Counted from the stretch's first letter, positions 54,068 to 62,787 are shown. The stretch: 64,000 nt of DNA from Lujinxingia vulgaris (GCF_007997015.1 NZ_VOSM01000003.1:555310-619309); one strand, 5' to 3'. Translations and numbers: made by a program. The notes: generated from the sequence alone by a model not told the origin.

Positions 54068-57000
54068 TTATTCGTAGAGGAAGTTCGCGTCGCGCAGCTG
54101 ACGCAACACTGCGCGGAAGTAGAGCGTACTCAACGTCGCCCGCCCCTGACGCTGGCAGACCTCCAGGATGTCACTCTCATAGAGGAAGTTGATCGCCGTC
54201 TCACAGAACCCGCGGTCGGAGTTGGTGATACGCGCGACCTGCTCGGCATTGAGCGAGCCGTGCTGCACGATCGCCGCCAGCGCGAAGAGGTACTGGTCGG
54301 TCAACGACTGCTGCACCGCGTTGGTCGGCCGGCTGAACAACCCCACCTGCAACCGGCCGGTGCTGTCCATCCGCAGGCTTCTTAACCAGAAGGTCAGCGC
54401 CACCCGGGGGTTGCCCTGGCTGAACTCATGCAGCAGGCGAAAATACCCGTTGGCGGTCTTGATCACCTCATAGCTGAACTCCCCGCTCTGATGGGCGACC
54501 ACCAGATCGGTGAAGCTGATCGGAAGATCGATCTTCGCATCCCGCGAGCGCACAAGCTGCTGAATCTGCTGCTCGGTCCAGGGCGCAACCTCATGCACCA
54601 GCCCGAAGTAGTGTTTACGCGCCCGCACCCGGTTTAAGTACGACCACGCAAAGCGGTTGAAGACAAGCACCCAGAAGTGGTGATCGTCGGTGATATGAAC
54701 CACGTCGAGAAAGAGGTCGACGGCGCGAAACCCGCCGATATGCCTTAAAAAGAGATGGTGGCAATCGTCGAGTATGATCGTGCGCGGCGGGGTGCGACGG
54801 ATCCACTCCACCGCCTCCTCGCGGCAGGTCGGAACCTCCGGGAGGTTAAAGAGCTGCGCGATGAACTCCAGCGCGGCCGGCTCCCCGGAGATCTTCTGCG
54901 ACAGCGTGGCGTACTGCACCGCGCCCTGCTCTGCAGGCCAGTCGCGCACCACTGCCACAAGCTCACTGGTCTTGCCGAGCCCGGCCTCCCCGACAATCGC
55001 CATGGAGCCCTGACGCCGAACCTTCATCCAATTCTCGCGTCGGGCGGCGATCGCGTCGGCCACCCCGCGTCGCTCCACCCGAAACGCCTCATCGAAGAGG
55101 GGGCGGTCTGCAAAAAGATCGCGGTAGCGCTCGGGCACCGTGCTCTGGGCCGCCTCGGGCACCTCGGCCGCGCCCCCCTCGCGACGCTGAATTTCGATCT
55201 TCTTCCGGAAGATGAAGTTGCCGATCTGCCGGCTGAGCTCGGTCTCCACGAGATAGGCGCGCACCCAACGCGCGAGCTCCGCGATGGCCACGTAAATGGA
55301 AGCCAGACCAATCAGGAGCACGCCATAGGGTCGGTTTCGATGCTCGCGAACAATCACCGTGGCGCGTGGCAATCGCGCGCCTGCCAGACGCTCAAAGCCC
55401 TGGGCAATATCATCCCGCCACCACCACAGCACCGTGTAGACCAGCGCTACCAGCGCCACCCAGAAGACCCGATCGGCCAGCCACCAGATCACCGAGGGAC
55501 CGGTCAACTCCCAGACCGTCAGCGGCACGTAGTGCGAGAGCAACCAGAAGCTCAACACCACACGCACGCTGCGCACCAGGCGTCGCGCGCGGCTCTCTTC
55601 AACGAGCCCACCCTGCGCCAGCGCGTCGAGTGTATGCGTCTTCGCCGCACCGACCGGGCCCGATGTGCCCCCCACCTGACCAGCTTCCCCGCCGCGCGGA
55701 AGCGCCAGCGTCTTCACCACCCGCATCACCACGACATAAATCGCAGCGGCGTCGATCAGCCAGCGCACATACGCAAGCTCGGGAAGCGCGCCGATCAGGT
55801 AATCGATCATATGGGTGGCGGCCAGGTAGAGGACGGCCGGCACGATCAAGGCCCGCAGCACCTGCGCGCCTTTGATGAGACCACCGGCCGCCTTGCGCAG
55901 CGCGCGGCGCGCCAGCAGCTGGCTCAACCCCCACTGCACCGCACGCGGGCCATACTCGCGGGCAAACCATAGCGCGATGAGGATTGCGATCGCCCGCCAG
56001 AACACCCCCATCACCCAGCCCCAGAAGGCCACCGAGGTGAGCATGGTGCGCGGGTCGCTGATCTGCTCCCAGCGTCCTTCCAGCGTATCCAGCGTCAACA
56101 GCACGCCCACGCGCACGCCTTCGAGCGCATCGCGCCAGGCCGCGTCGCTGCGTGGCGAGAGCATCATCGCCCGCGCCTCAGCGCCGAGTCGGGGGAACAT
56201 CGCCTCAAGCGACTCATCGAAGAAAGCGCGGCGCTGCAGGTTAACTTCGTTTCTGGCCTGGCGGGCATCGCGCACATCCCGGGCGATCTGCAGACGTTGC
56301 TCGGCGAGTTCCACCTGCAACTTCGCCAGCGCAAGTCGACGCGTGGCGAGCTCGGTGGAAGGCTCCTGGCCGACTTCCTGAGTGAGCTGTTCAAGCTCGC
56401 GCTTCGCCTCATCAAGACGCGGCTTCAGCGCAGCAACCTGGCGCTCGGCGGCGCGGTAGCCCTGCACCGTTTGTTTGACGTCATCGCGCGCCGCGCGCCG
56501 GTACGACAAGGTCTGGCGTACAACTTCCGCCAGTTCGCCATCGGCGCGCGCCATGCCCTCTTCCACCTCGACGCGGCGCTCCGAGAAGGTCGCCTCACTC
56601 TCGCGACGCTCCTCCACGATGTTGCGAATCTGCTCGCCCTCCTGCTCGGAGATGGCGAGGAGCTCCTCAGCGATCTCGCGCTCCCGAGCCAGCACCTGAC
56701 GAATCTGGGCATCGCGCTCCTGACGCTCGCGCTCCCTGGTCTGCTCCACCGCCAGCCGGGCGGCCTCCTGAGCGCGTTGAGAGCGCTCCAGGCGCTCGGC
56801 GGCTTCCTGATCGACCTGCGAGCTCGCTTCGCGCTGCGCCTGCAGAGCCGCCTCGATCGCCCTCAACTTTTCGGTGTCTTGGTCGGCCAAGGCCTGAGCC
56901 GATGATGCCTGCGCCTGCCCCAACGCATGGTCGATGGTGGAGCCGACCAGCTCGCGCATCGCCACGCGGCTCTCCGGCTCTTCGGCCAGGCGCGCTTCTA

Positions 57001-57394
57001 AAAAGGCGCGCACCCGGGCATCCACCTCATCGCCGGCGAGTGCCTGCTGCGCGGCCGCTTCGGCCTCAGCGATGCTCTGGCGCAGCTCCTCGGCCCGGGC
57101 CTCACTGACATCTTCCGGCGCAAGCGCCGGCGCGGCGTCAGCGGCAGGTGCCGCCTCATCGCCTGACTCGCCAGCCTCATCCGAAGCAGAGTCCTGGCCA
57201 ACCTCCTGCGGGTCGGCCTCGCTTGCGCCCTCCCCCGCGGATGTGCCAGAGACGTCTTCGCCACCATCGGCGACCGTCATACCGGGCATCTGGTCGACCA
57301 CCACCTGGGCGCCACTCTCGGGGAGCGGGCATAGAAACACCGCGACAAGCGCTAAAACCCACGCGATCGCGACGCCTCCTCGCACTGCTGACAT
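54068..57394 (-). CDS. giant coiled-coil membrane protein with cytoplasmic AAA/STAND-like ATPase and C-terminal winged-helix-like end
   Basis: This 1108-residue protein begins with a signal peptide (residues 1-30), a disordered Ala/Glu/Asp-rich stretch, and a long coiled coil (about 85-415, very rich in Glu, Arg, Ala and Gln). About six membrane helices fill residues 450-700. A cytoplasmic P-loop domain follows: Walker A G-E-A-G-L-G-K-T near 800 and Walker B I-I-L-D-D-C near 873. The last 80 residues look like a winged helix (T-D-Q-Y-L-F-A-L and later L-N-A-E-Q-V-A-R-I-T-N). The domain order resembles the long N-terminus of MscK/KefA-type channels, with an ATPase replacing the pore. The downstream MscS gene is the likely partner. 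I know of no named family with this layout. Confidence 0.82.
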   Translation of the reverse strand: MSAVRGGVAIAWVLALVAVFLCPLPESGAQVVVDQMPGMTVADGGEDVSGTSAGEGASEADPQEVGQDSASDEAGESGDEAAPAADAAPALAPEDVSEARAEELRQSIAEAEAAAQQALAGDEVDARVRAFLEARLAEEPESRVAMRELVGSTIDHALGQAQASSAQALADQDTEKLRAIEAALQAQREASSQVDQEAAERLERSQRAQEAARLAVEQTRERERQERDAQIRQVLAREREIAEELLAISEQEGEQIRNIVEERRESEATFSERRVEVEEGMARADGELAEVVRQTLSYRRAARDDVKQTVQGYRAAERQVAALKPRLDEAKRELEQLTQEVGQEPSTELATRRLALAKLQVELAEQRLQIARDVRDARQARNEVNLQRRAFFDESLEAMFPRLGAEARAMMLSPRSDAAWRDALEGVRVGVLLTLDTLEGRWEQISDPRTMLTSVAFWGWVMGVFWRAIAILIALWFAREYGPRAVQWGLSQLLARRALRKAAGGLIKGAQVLRALIVPAVLYLAATHMIDYLIGALPELAYVRWLIDAAAIYVVVMRVVKTLALPRGGEAGQVGGTSGPVGAAKTHTLDALAQGGLVEESRARRLVRSVRVVLSFWLLSHYVPLTVWELTGPSVIWWLADRVFWVALVALVYTVLWWWRDDIAQGFERLAGARLPRATVIVREHRNRPYGVLLIGLASIYVAIAELARWVRAYLVETELSRQIGNFIFRKKIEIQRREGGAAEVPEAAQSTVPERYRDLFADRPLFDEAFRVERRGVADAIAARRENWMKVRRQGSMAIVGEAGLGKTSELVAVVRDWPAEQGAVQYATLSQKISGEPAALEFIAQLFNLPEVPTCREEAVEWIRRTPPRTIILDDCHHLFLRHIGGFRAVDLFLDVVHITDDHHFWVLVFNRFAWSYLNRVRARKHYFGLVHEVAPWTEQQIQQLVRSRDAKIDLPISFTDLVVAHQSGEFSYEVIKTANGYFRLLHEFSQGNPRVALTFWLRSLRMDSTGRLQVGLFSRPTNAVQQSLTDQYLFALAAIVQHGSLNAEQVARITNSDRGFCETAINFLYESDILEVCQRQGRATLSTLYFRAVLRQLRDANFLYE

Positions 57395-57490
57395 AGACTT
57401 GGCCGTTGTGGATGGAATCAGTAAGCTACCGCGCGAAAGGTTAAATCAACCTCCCCCGATCTCAAAGTTTTTGCCGTGCCCACACGTTTT

Positions 57491-58561
57491 ATGCTCACCC
57501 GGCCGCGCCGCCCCTCGCCGTCGAGGCCCGGATCGCGCTGGCCTGTAGCGCTGCTCAGCGCCGCGCTGCTCTCAGCGACCCTGGGTTGCGCCACGCCGGC
57601 TACGCCCGAACCCACCTGGTCGGATGCGTTCCTGGCGGCGATGCGCCTGCCCGACACCCAGGCCGAGCCCGAAGTCGCCGCACTGGCCGAGCGCGCTCCC
57701 AATCGTGAGCAGGCCCGCGACGCCCGCTTTGAGCTCGCCCGCTTCGCGCTGCGCCGGGGCGATGTCGCGCTGGCCGAAGAGCGCTTTGAAGCGCTGTGGG
57801 CCGAAGGCATCGAAGACCATATCACAAGCCGGGCGCTCTATGAGTCGGCGCGCATTGAGCTTGAGCATCATCAGCGCCGCGCAGAGGCCATCGCCCTGCT
57901 CCACCGCGCCATCGCCCAGACCGCGCCCTGGGCCGGGACCGAGCTCGCGCTGGATTTCCTCAAAAAGATCGAGCGGCAGGCCGGCAACCAGCAAACCCTC
58001 ATCGACGATCTGAGCCGCATCGCCGCCGAGCTGGAGAACGCGCGCCTCAAAGCCCAGCTCCACCTGACCATCGGGGAGCTCCACCACGCCGATCTTCAAG
58101 ACGACGAGGGCGCGCTCAAGGCCTACCGCCGCGCAGCAAAAAGCTGCGAGGATTGCTCCGCCGCCGATGAGGCGATCTGGCGAATGGCCGAGATCTACAG
58201 CGCCTATCAGAACTTCGACGCCGCCACGCGCACCCTTTCGGTCGTCGCCGAACGCACCGACACAAGCTGGTTTGTAGGGAGCTACAACTCCCACCGCGCC
58301 GCCGACGCTCGCTTTGAGCTCGGCCGCATTCATATGCTCTTTCTCGAAGATTACGAGCAGGCCCGCGACCACTTCGAGCGCTTCATCGACACCTTCCCCC
58401 ACGCCATGCGCCGCGACCAGGCCGAGTGGCACCTCGTCGAGATCACGCGTCTGACCGAGAGCGAGCGCGCCTACCGCCGCGCCCTGCGCCGTTTCAGTGA
58501 CGACTTCCCCGAGAGCCGCCTGGCCGATGAAGCCCACCGACGTCTGGAGCAGCGCTCATGA
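57491..58561 (+). CDS. TPR lipoprotein at the head of an Mla-type locus
   Basis: This 356-residue lipoprotein has a signal peptide ending in the lipobox T-L-G-C-A near residue 33. The mature part has repeated TPR-like helix pairs (R-F-E-L-A-R-F-A-L-R-R-G-D-V-A-L-A-E-E-R-F, Y-R-R-A-A-K-S-C-E-D-C and Y-E-Q-A-R-D-H-F-E-R-F-I-D-T-F-P-H). It resembles the BamD/YbgF outer-membrane-facing TPR lipoproteins only in overall type. Its stop overlaps the ATPase 1 start as ATGA, so it belongs to the transporter operon and may be an outer-membrane docking or assembly factor; this is inference. The start is ambiguous: a GTG at 57476 would add five residues. Confidence 0.75.
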   Translation: MLTRPRRPSPSRPGSRWPVALLSAALLSATLGCATPATPEPTWSDAFLAAMRLPDTQAEPEVAALAERAPNREQARDARFELARFALRRGDVALAEERFEALWAEGIEDHITSRALYESARIELEHHQRRAEAIALLHRAIAQTAPWAGTELALDFLKKIERQAGNQQTLIDDLSRIAAELENARLKAQLHLTIGELHHADLQDDEGALKAYRRAAKSCEDCSAADEAIWRMAEIYSAYQNFDAATRTLSVVAERTDTSWFVGSYNSHRAADARFELGRIHMLFLEDYEQARDHFERFIDTFPHAMRRDQAEWHLVEITRLTESERAYRRALRRFSDDFPESRLADEAHRRLEQRS

Positions 58562-59301
58562 TCCGCATTGAGAACGTGACCAAATACCACGAAGGCCGCG
58601 TCGTTATTGATGATGTCACCCTGACCATCAACGACCAGACCAACGTCGGGCTTATCGGGCCCGGGGGCTGCGGAAAGTCGGTGCTCTTAAAGATCGTCTG
58701 CGGGCTGATCAAACCCGACAAAGGCCGGGTGCTCATCGACGATATCGACGTTCATAAGCTCAAGCCCACCGAGCTTGCCGATCTGCGCTTTCGCATCGGG
58801 ATGCTCTTTCAGAACTACGCGCTCTTCGACTCGATGAACGTCGCCGACAACATCGCCTTCCCGCTGCGCCAGGCCGGGGAGACCGATGAGACGCTCATTG
58901 CCGAGAAGGTCAAGCAGGCGCTCATCGACATCAGCCTGCCGGGCATCGGGGATCGGTACCCCAATGAGCTCAGCGGTGGTATGAAGAAGCGCGTCAGCTT
59001 TGCGCGCGCGGTGATTCGCCGCCCGCCCATCGTCTTCTACGACGATCCGACGGCCGGGCTCGACCCGGTCACAAGCTCCAAGATCTTTATTCTGCTGCGC
59101 AAGATGCAGCACGAGCACGACACCACCTCGGTGACCATCAGCCACGATATCGAGGGCATCAAAGATATCTGCGATCGCTTCGCGATGCTCGACCGCGGCC
59201 GCCTGATCTTCGAGGGCGACCGCCAGGCCATTGAGGCCTGCGAGGACTCGCTGGTCAGCCAGTTCTGGCAGGGCTACAGCGACGACGAACTCAACGTATA
59301 A
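58558..59301 (+). CDS. mlaF: Mla-type ABC ATPase 1 (MlaF-like)
   Basis: This 247-residue ATPase powers lipid transport with MlaE-type permeases at the inner membrane. Motifs: Walker A G-P-G-G-C-G-K-S near residue 35, Q-loop L-F-Q-N-Y, signature L-S-G-G-M-K-K-R, and Walker B V-F-Y-D-D-P-T-A-G-L-D-P. The catalytic Glu after Walker B is replaced by Asp (D-D-P in place of D-E-P). The switch His (T-I-S-H-D) is present. Length and layout match MlaF. The start overlaps the lipoprotein stop as ATGA, and permease 1 starts eight bases after the stop. It may pair with ATPase 2 of the same locus. Confidence 0.92.
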   Translation: MIRIENVTKYHEGRVVIDDVTLTINDQTNVGLIGPGGCGKSVLLKIVCGLIKPDKGRVLIDDIDVHKLKPTELADLRFRIGMLFQNYALFDSMNVADNIAFPLRQAGETDETLIAEKVKQALIDISLPGIGDRYPNELSGGMKKRVSFARAVIRRPPIVFYDDPTAGLDPVTSSKIFILLRKMQHEHDTTSVTISHDIEGIKDICDRFAMLDRGRLIFEGDRQAIEACEDSLVSQFWQGYSDDELNV

Positions 59302-59309
59302 AGACGCTC

Positions 59310-60107
59310 ATGCATCGACTCGCCACAACTCTGCAGGCCCCCTTTCACTGGCTGGGCCAGACGGCCATGAGCTGGTCCTTTAACGCCGGCGGCCTGGCTC
59401 TGCTGACCTTTCAGGTGCTGCGCAACCTGCTGCCGTGGCGCTGGCAGTTCGACGGGCCGGAGACCTGGCGAAATCTGTACCGGGTCGGCGTCAAGAGCTT
59501 CCCCATCGTGGTGGTAACCGCGATTCTGGTCGGCGCGATCATGGTTATTCAGTCCGGCCTCTACATCGAGCAGTACGGCGCCTACGGGCTTCTGGGCTGG
59601 GGGGCGGGCTACTCCATTCTGCGGGAGGTCGGCCCGATTCTTATCGGCCTGATGTTCTCCGGACGCGTCGGCGCCAACAACACCGCCGAGCTGGGCACGA
59701 TGAAGGTCACCGACCAGGTCGACGCTCTGCGCGCGCTGGCCATCGACCCCATCGGGTATCTGGTGATGCCGCGCTTTATCGCGATGATCCTGATGATGTT
59801 CTTGCTGGTGGTCATCGGAAACTTCACCGCGCTTATCGGTGGGGCCATCACAAGCCAGGTGCTGCTGGATGTGAACATGGTGCTCTTCTTCCAGAGCGTG
59901 ATTGCCTATGTGCTCCTCGACGATCTGCTGCACGGGTTGATCAAGGCGGTGGCCTTTGGCTTTGCCATCGCGATCATTTCCTGCCACTTCGGGCTGAGCA
60001 CCTCCGGGGGCGCCGTGGGGGTGGGCCGGGCGGTCAACGCCTCGGTTGTGGGAAGCGCCATCGCCATCTTCGTGCTCGACTACGCCATTACCTTCGCCTC
60101 GCTGTGA
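59310..60107 (+). CDS. mlaE: MlaE-type permease 1
   Basis: This 265-residue inner-membrane permease belongs to the MlaE/YrbE family that moves phospholipids with MCE proteins. It has about five helices and the family region R-E-V-G-P-I-L-I-G-L-M-F-S-G-R-V-G-A-N-N-T-A-E-L-G-T-M-K-V-T-D-Q-V-D-A-L. The length is typical (about 260). The gene starts eight bases after ATPase 1 and ends ten bases before permease 2. The two permeases are clearly different in sequence: permease 2 has L-R-E-F-A-P-T-I-T-A-M-M-I-A-T in the matching place. Confidence 0.92.
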   Translation: MHRLATTLQAPFHWLGQTAMSWSFNAGGLALLTFQVLRNLLPWRWQFDGPETWRNLYRVGVKSFPIVVVTAILVGAIMVIQSGLYIEQYGAYGLLGWGAGYSILREVGPILIGLMFSGRVGANNTAELGTMKVTDQVDALRALAIDPIGYLVMPRFIAMILMMFLLVVIGNFTALIGGAITSQVLLDVNMVLFFQSVIAYVLLDDLLHGLIKAVAFGFAIAIISCHFGLSTSGGAVGVGRAVNASVVGSAIAIFVLDYAITFASL

Positions 60108-60117
60108 GCTCGCCATT

Positions 60118-60963
60118 ATGAGCGCATCCCCCGATAATCCGGGCCGCCCCGCCGGCCGCGAGCCTTCAAATTTCCGAGAGTTTCTCTCGGCGCTCGGCGA
60201 GCCGATCCTGTATCTGACGCGCACCTTTAAGGAGCTCGTCGAGATGTTCGGGCTCACCTTCTACTACATGGTCCGAGGGAGGACCCGCTGGCGCGCGATC
60301 TTTGAGCAGCTCCACGAGGTGGGAAACCGCTCAGTGATCTTTATCGCGGTGACCCTGGGCTTTCTGGGGATGATCCTGATCTATCAGGCCGGCTACCAGG
60401 CCGAGCAGATCACGGGCGATTTGCAACTTCTGGGCGGGCTCTTTTTGCAGCTTTTGCTGCGCGAGTTTGCGCCGACGATCACCGCCATGATGATCGCCAC
60501 GCGGGTGGCCACGGGTATGGCCGCCCAGATCGGCTCGATGGTGGTCACCGAGCAGGTCGACGCCCTGCAGATGTGCGCCGCCCCGCCGGTCGACTACCTG
60601 GTGGTGCCGCGCTTTATCGCCACCACGATCATGATGATCGTGCTCACGATCTTCGCGGTGCTTGTCTCCTACAGCGCCGGCGCGTTGACGGCGTATTTCT
60701 CCTTTGGTCTGAACGTCCGCACCTTCATCGACCTGAGCTTTATCGGGTGGTTCGACCTGATCTTATGCCTGAGCAAGGCGCTGGCCTACGGGATGGCCGT
60801 CCCGATCATCGCCTGCCACGCCGGCCTCAACGTCTCCGGCGGCAGCGAGGGCGTGGGTCGCGCGACCACCAATGCGGTGGTCAACGCCAGCCTGGCGGTG
60901 GTCATTCTCGACTTCATCATCACCAGCCTGGGCTATGTGGCGCTGAGCCTTCTCCCCTCATGA
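60118..60963 (+). CDS. mlaE: MlaE-type permease 2
   Basis: This 281-residue permease is a second, divergent MlaE/YrbE family member. It has an N-terminal hydrophilic extension of about 35 residues, then membrane helices and the family core R-E-F-A-P-T-I-T-A-M-M-I-A-T-R-V-A-T-G-M-A-A-Q-I-G-S-M-V-V-T-E-Q-V-D-A-L. The ending V-N-A-S-L-A-V-V-I-L-D-F-I-I-T is shared with permease 1. ATG 60118 is chosen; a longer frame from 60046 would overlap permease 1 by 60 bases. Together with permease 1 it may form a heterodimeric permease, in contrast to the E. coli MlaE homodimer. The tandem repeat region follows 27 bases after the stop. Confidence 0.9.
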   Translation: MSASPDNPGRPAGREPSNFREFLSALGEPILYLTRTFKELVEMFGLTFYYMVRGRTRWRAIFEQLHEVGNRSVIFIAVTLGFLGMILIYQAGYQAEQITGDLQLLGGLFLQLLLREFAPTITAMMIATRVATGMAAQIGSMVVTEQVDALQMCAAPPVDYLVVPRFIATTIMMIVLTIFAVLVSYSAGALTAYFSFGLNVRTFIDLSFIGWFDLILCLSKALAYGMAVPIIACHAGLNVSGGSEGVGRATTNAVVNASLAVVILDFIITSLGYVALSLLPS

Positions 60964-60990
60964 AATCGTGATTTTGCCGACCATAAACCT

Positions 60991-61187
60991 GACCCACGGT
61001 CACTTTTCGACCGACCTATTTGACCGACCCACGGTCACCTTTTGACAGACCCTTTCGACCAACCCACGGTCACTCTTTGACTGACCCACGGTCACCTTTT
61101 GACCAACCGATTTTGCTGACCCACGGTCACCTTTCGACTGACCCACGGTCACCTTTTGACCAACCGATTTTGCTGACCCACGGTCAC
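60991..61187. repeat. palindromic tandem repeat array (seven copies of a 13-base core)
   Basis: The core GACCCACGGTCAC occurs seven times (starts 60991, 61026, 61061 with A for the first G, 61083, 61118, 61140, 61175). Distances are 35, 35, 22, 35, 22 and 35 bases, so 35- and 22-base units combine to a 57-base period, two copies of which are nearly perfect (61083-61139, 61140-61196). Most copies include TGACC-CAC-GGTCA, a five-base palindrome with a three-base spacer. The array fills the intergenic gap between permease 2 and the barrel-like protein gene. Short open frames over it are artefacts of the 57-base period. It may be an operator array, a hairpin array in RNA, or a minisatellite. Confidence 0.92.
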
Positions 61188-61246
61188 CTTTCGACCGACC
61201 AACTTTACCTCGTCGAACGCGTTCCCACCGCCCCTCGGAAATCGTC

Positions 61247-61915
61247 TTGAACCCGCTACTTCCCCAATTTCCACGCCTCCGCAGCGCAGCGCTCATCGCT
61301 GCGTTAGCGCTGCTGACGTTGTGGAGTTCAACCGCGAGCGCCCAGTCGGTGCATATGCCCATGGTGGGGCGTCAGTTCCCGACGGTGGGTATCACGGCTC
61401 AGGGGGGCGCAGTGATCGACTTGCCCGACTCCGGTGCGAGACTCAGCCCGAACGCCGGTGGAGGCGCGCGCCTGGGACTTCATCATGTCGTCGGGCCGCG
61501 CCTCTCGATGAGCGCCGACGTGGGCCTGGGAGCAACCTGGCTTGGCGAACATCCCATGGCCACAGTGCCGCCGGCCGAGGCCGAGGTAGGCTTTGCCTGG
61601 CAGCTGGCCGTGCTCGCCCGGTATTTCCCTATCTACGAGCGTAGCGGACTGACCTTCGGCGGCGGCCTGCAGTACAGCGGGCTTCGCTTAAGCGATGTGC
61701 CCACCACCCAGATGGGCGCGGAACTTCGCGCCGGCTACTACCGCTGGCACAGCGAGGAGCGCTTCTGGACCCTGGAGTTCGGGCTGAGCGTTCCGCTGAT
61801 CGAGGGCCTCACCCTCCCTAACGAGTTCGCCAGCCCGGAGCAGCCCGCATCGCCGCCCGTGGAGCGCACGTGGCACTATGTCCGCGCCTCCCTCGGTCTG
61901 AGTTTCGCCTTTTAA
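61247..61915 (+). CDS. exported barrel-like outer-membrane protein in the Mla locus
   Basis: This 222-residue protein has a signal peptide (residues 1-33, ending T-A-S-A-Q). The mature part is rich in alternating beta strands (G-G-G-A-R-L-G-L-H-H-V, G-L-G-A-T-W-L-G, Y-R-W-H-S-E-E-R-F-W-T-L-E-F-G-L-S-V) and ends with L-G-L-S-F-A-F, a terminal Phe typical of outer-membrane barrels. It probably lies in the outer membrane. The start TTG at 61247 is the only upstream choice that gives the signal peptide, with GGA a few bases before. It is followed by ATPase 2, so it may be the outer-membrane end of the lipid transporter; that is inference. Confidence 0.72.
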   Translation: MNPLLPQFPRLRSAALIAALALLTLWSSTASAQSVHMPMVGRQFPTVGITAQGGAVIDLPDSGARLSPNAGGGARLGLHHVVGPRLSMSADVGLGATWLGEHPMATVPPAEAEVGFAWQLAVLARYFPIYERSGLTFGGGLQYSGLRLSDVPTTQMGAELRAGYYRWHSEERFWTLEFGLSVPLIEGLTLPNEFASPEQPASPPVERTWHYVRASLGLSFAF

Positions 61916-61925
61916 GGATCTTGTG

Positions 61926-62675
61926 ATGGGCACGATTGAGTTTCGCGACATCTACAAAAGTTTTGGCAGCAATCACGTCCTGCGCGGTGTGAGCGTGACT
62001 GTGCAGTCCGGCCAGGTCTTTTTTGTGATTGGCCAGTCCGGCGCGGGTAAAAGCGTGCTCGTCAAACACCTCGTCGGTTTGATCCGCCCCGATCAAGGCC
62101 GCGTGCTGCTGGACGGCGTCGACGTTACGGACTTTAAAGAAAAAGAGTTCTTCCCCATCCGCAAACGCTGCGCGATGGTTTTTCAGAACTCAACCCTCTT
62201 CGACTCAATGACCCTGCAGGAGAACGTGGCGCTGCCCATCCGAAAGCACCTTGGGGTCACCGTAGAAGAGGCCGGCCAGATGGCGCTGGAGAAACTCAAG
62301 CTCGTCGGTATGCAACGCCACGCCGACCGCTTCCCGGCCGACTTCGGAGACGGGATGCGCAAAAAAGTTGCCATTGCCCGAGCGCTCACGCTCGACCCGG
62401 AGTTTGTGATCTTCGATGAGCCCACCACCGGCATCGACCCCATCAGCGCGGCGATGGTCGATAAGCTCATCCGCCACCTCTCCGATGCCCTCGGGGTGAC
62501 CTCGATTGTCATCAGCCACGACCTGCGCTCGATCTTTGGCATCGCCGACCGCATCGCCATGCTCTACAAGGGCAAGCTCATCCTCGATGGCAGTCAGCAG
62601 GCCTTCAAGGAGAGCGATAACCCGATTGTTCAACAGTTTATCAAAGGGCTGCCTGACGGCCCCATGGAAGTCTAA
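61926..62675 (+). CDS. mlaF: Mla-type ABC ATPase 2 (MlaF-like, altered signature)
   Basis: This 249-residue ATPase is the second of the locus. Walker A is G-Q-S-G-A-G-K-S, the Q-loop V-F-Q-N-S, and Walker B V-I-F-D-E-P-T-T-G-I-D-P, keeping the catalytic Glu. The signature L-S-G-G-M is replaced by D-F-G-D-G-M-R-K-K, losing the conserved Ser and the first Gly. The switch His is present (V-I-S-H-D). It thus has the opposite defect to ATPase 1. ATG 61926 (AAGGA upstream) is preferred over GTG 61923. It lies ten bases after the barrel-like gene and precedes the MCE gene. Confidence 0.9.
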   Translation: MGTIEFRDIYKSFGSNHVLRGVSVTVQSGQVFFVIGQSGAGKSVLVKHLVGLIRPDQGRVLLDGVDVTDFKEKEFFPIRKRCAMVFQNSTLFDSMTLQENVALPIRKHLGVTVEEAGQMALEKLKLVGMQRHADRFPADFGDGMRKKVAIARALTLDPEFVIFDEPTTGIDPISAAMVDKLIRHLSDALGVTSIVISHDLRSIFGIADRIAMLYKGKLILDGSQQAFKESDNPIVQQFIKGLPDGPMEV

Positions 62676-62787
62676 CCTCACCGGTGTGCTGACCGGGGAT
62701 GAGCAGGGTTGATAATTTCGGCTCTCCCGGGTGAGAATGCGCCTCATTTCGCGTCGCACTTACGCCACCCTTTTCGGGATCTTCTCG

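Noticed and set aside
60991..61187. Repeat array as a CRISPR
   Set aside because: Repeats are only 13 bases, spacers are near-identical to each other, and no cas genes are present.
61000..61362. Small open frames on both strands across the repeat array (also 61020-61250)
   Set aside because: The repetitive peptides simply translate the 57-base repeat period, which is divisible by three. They lack ribosome sites and run into the next gene.
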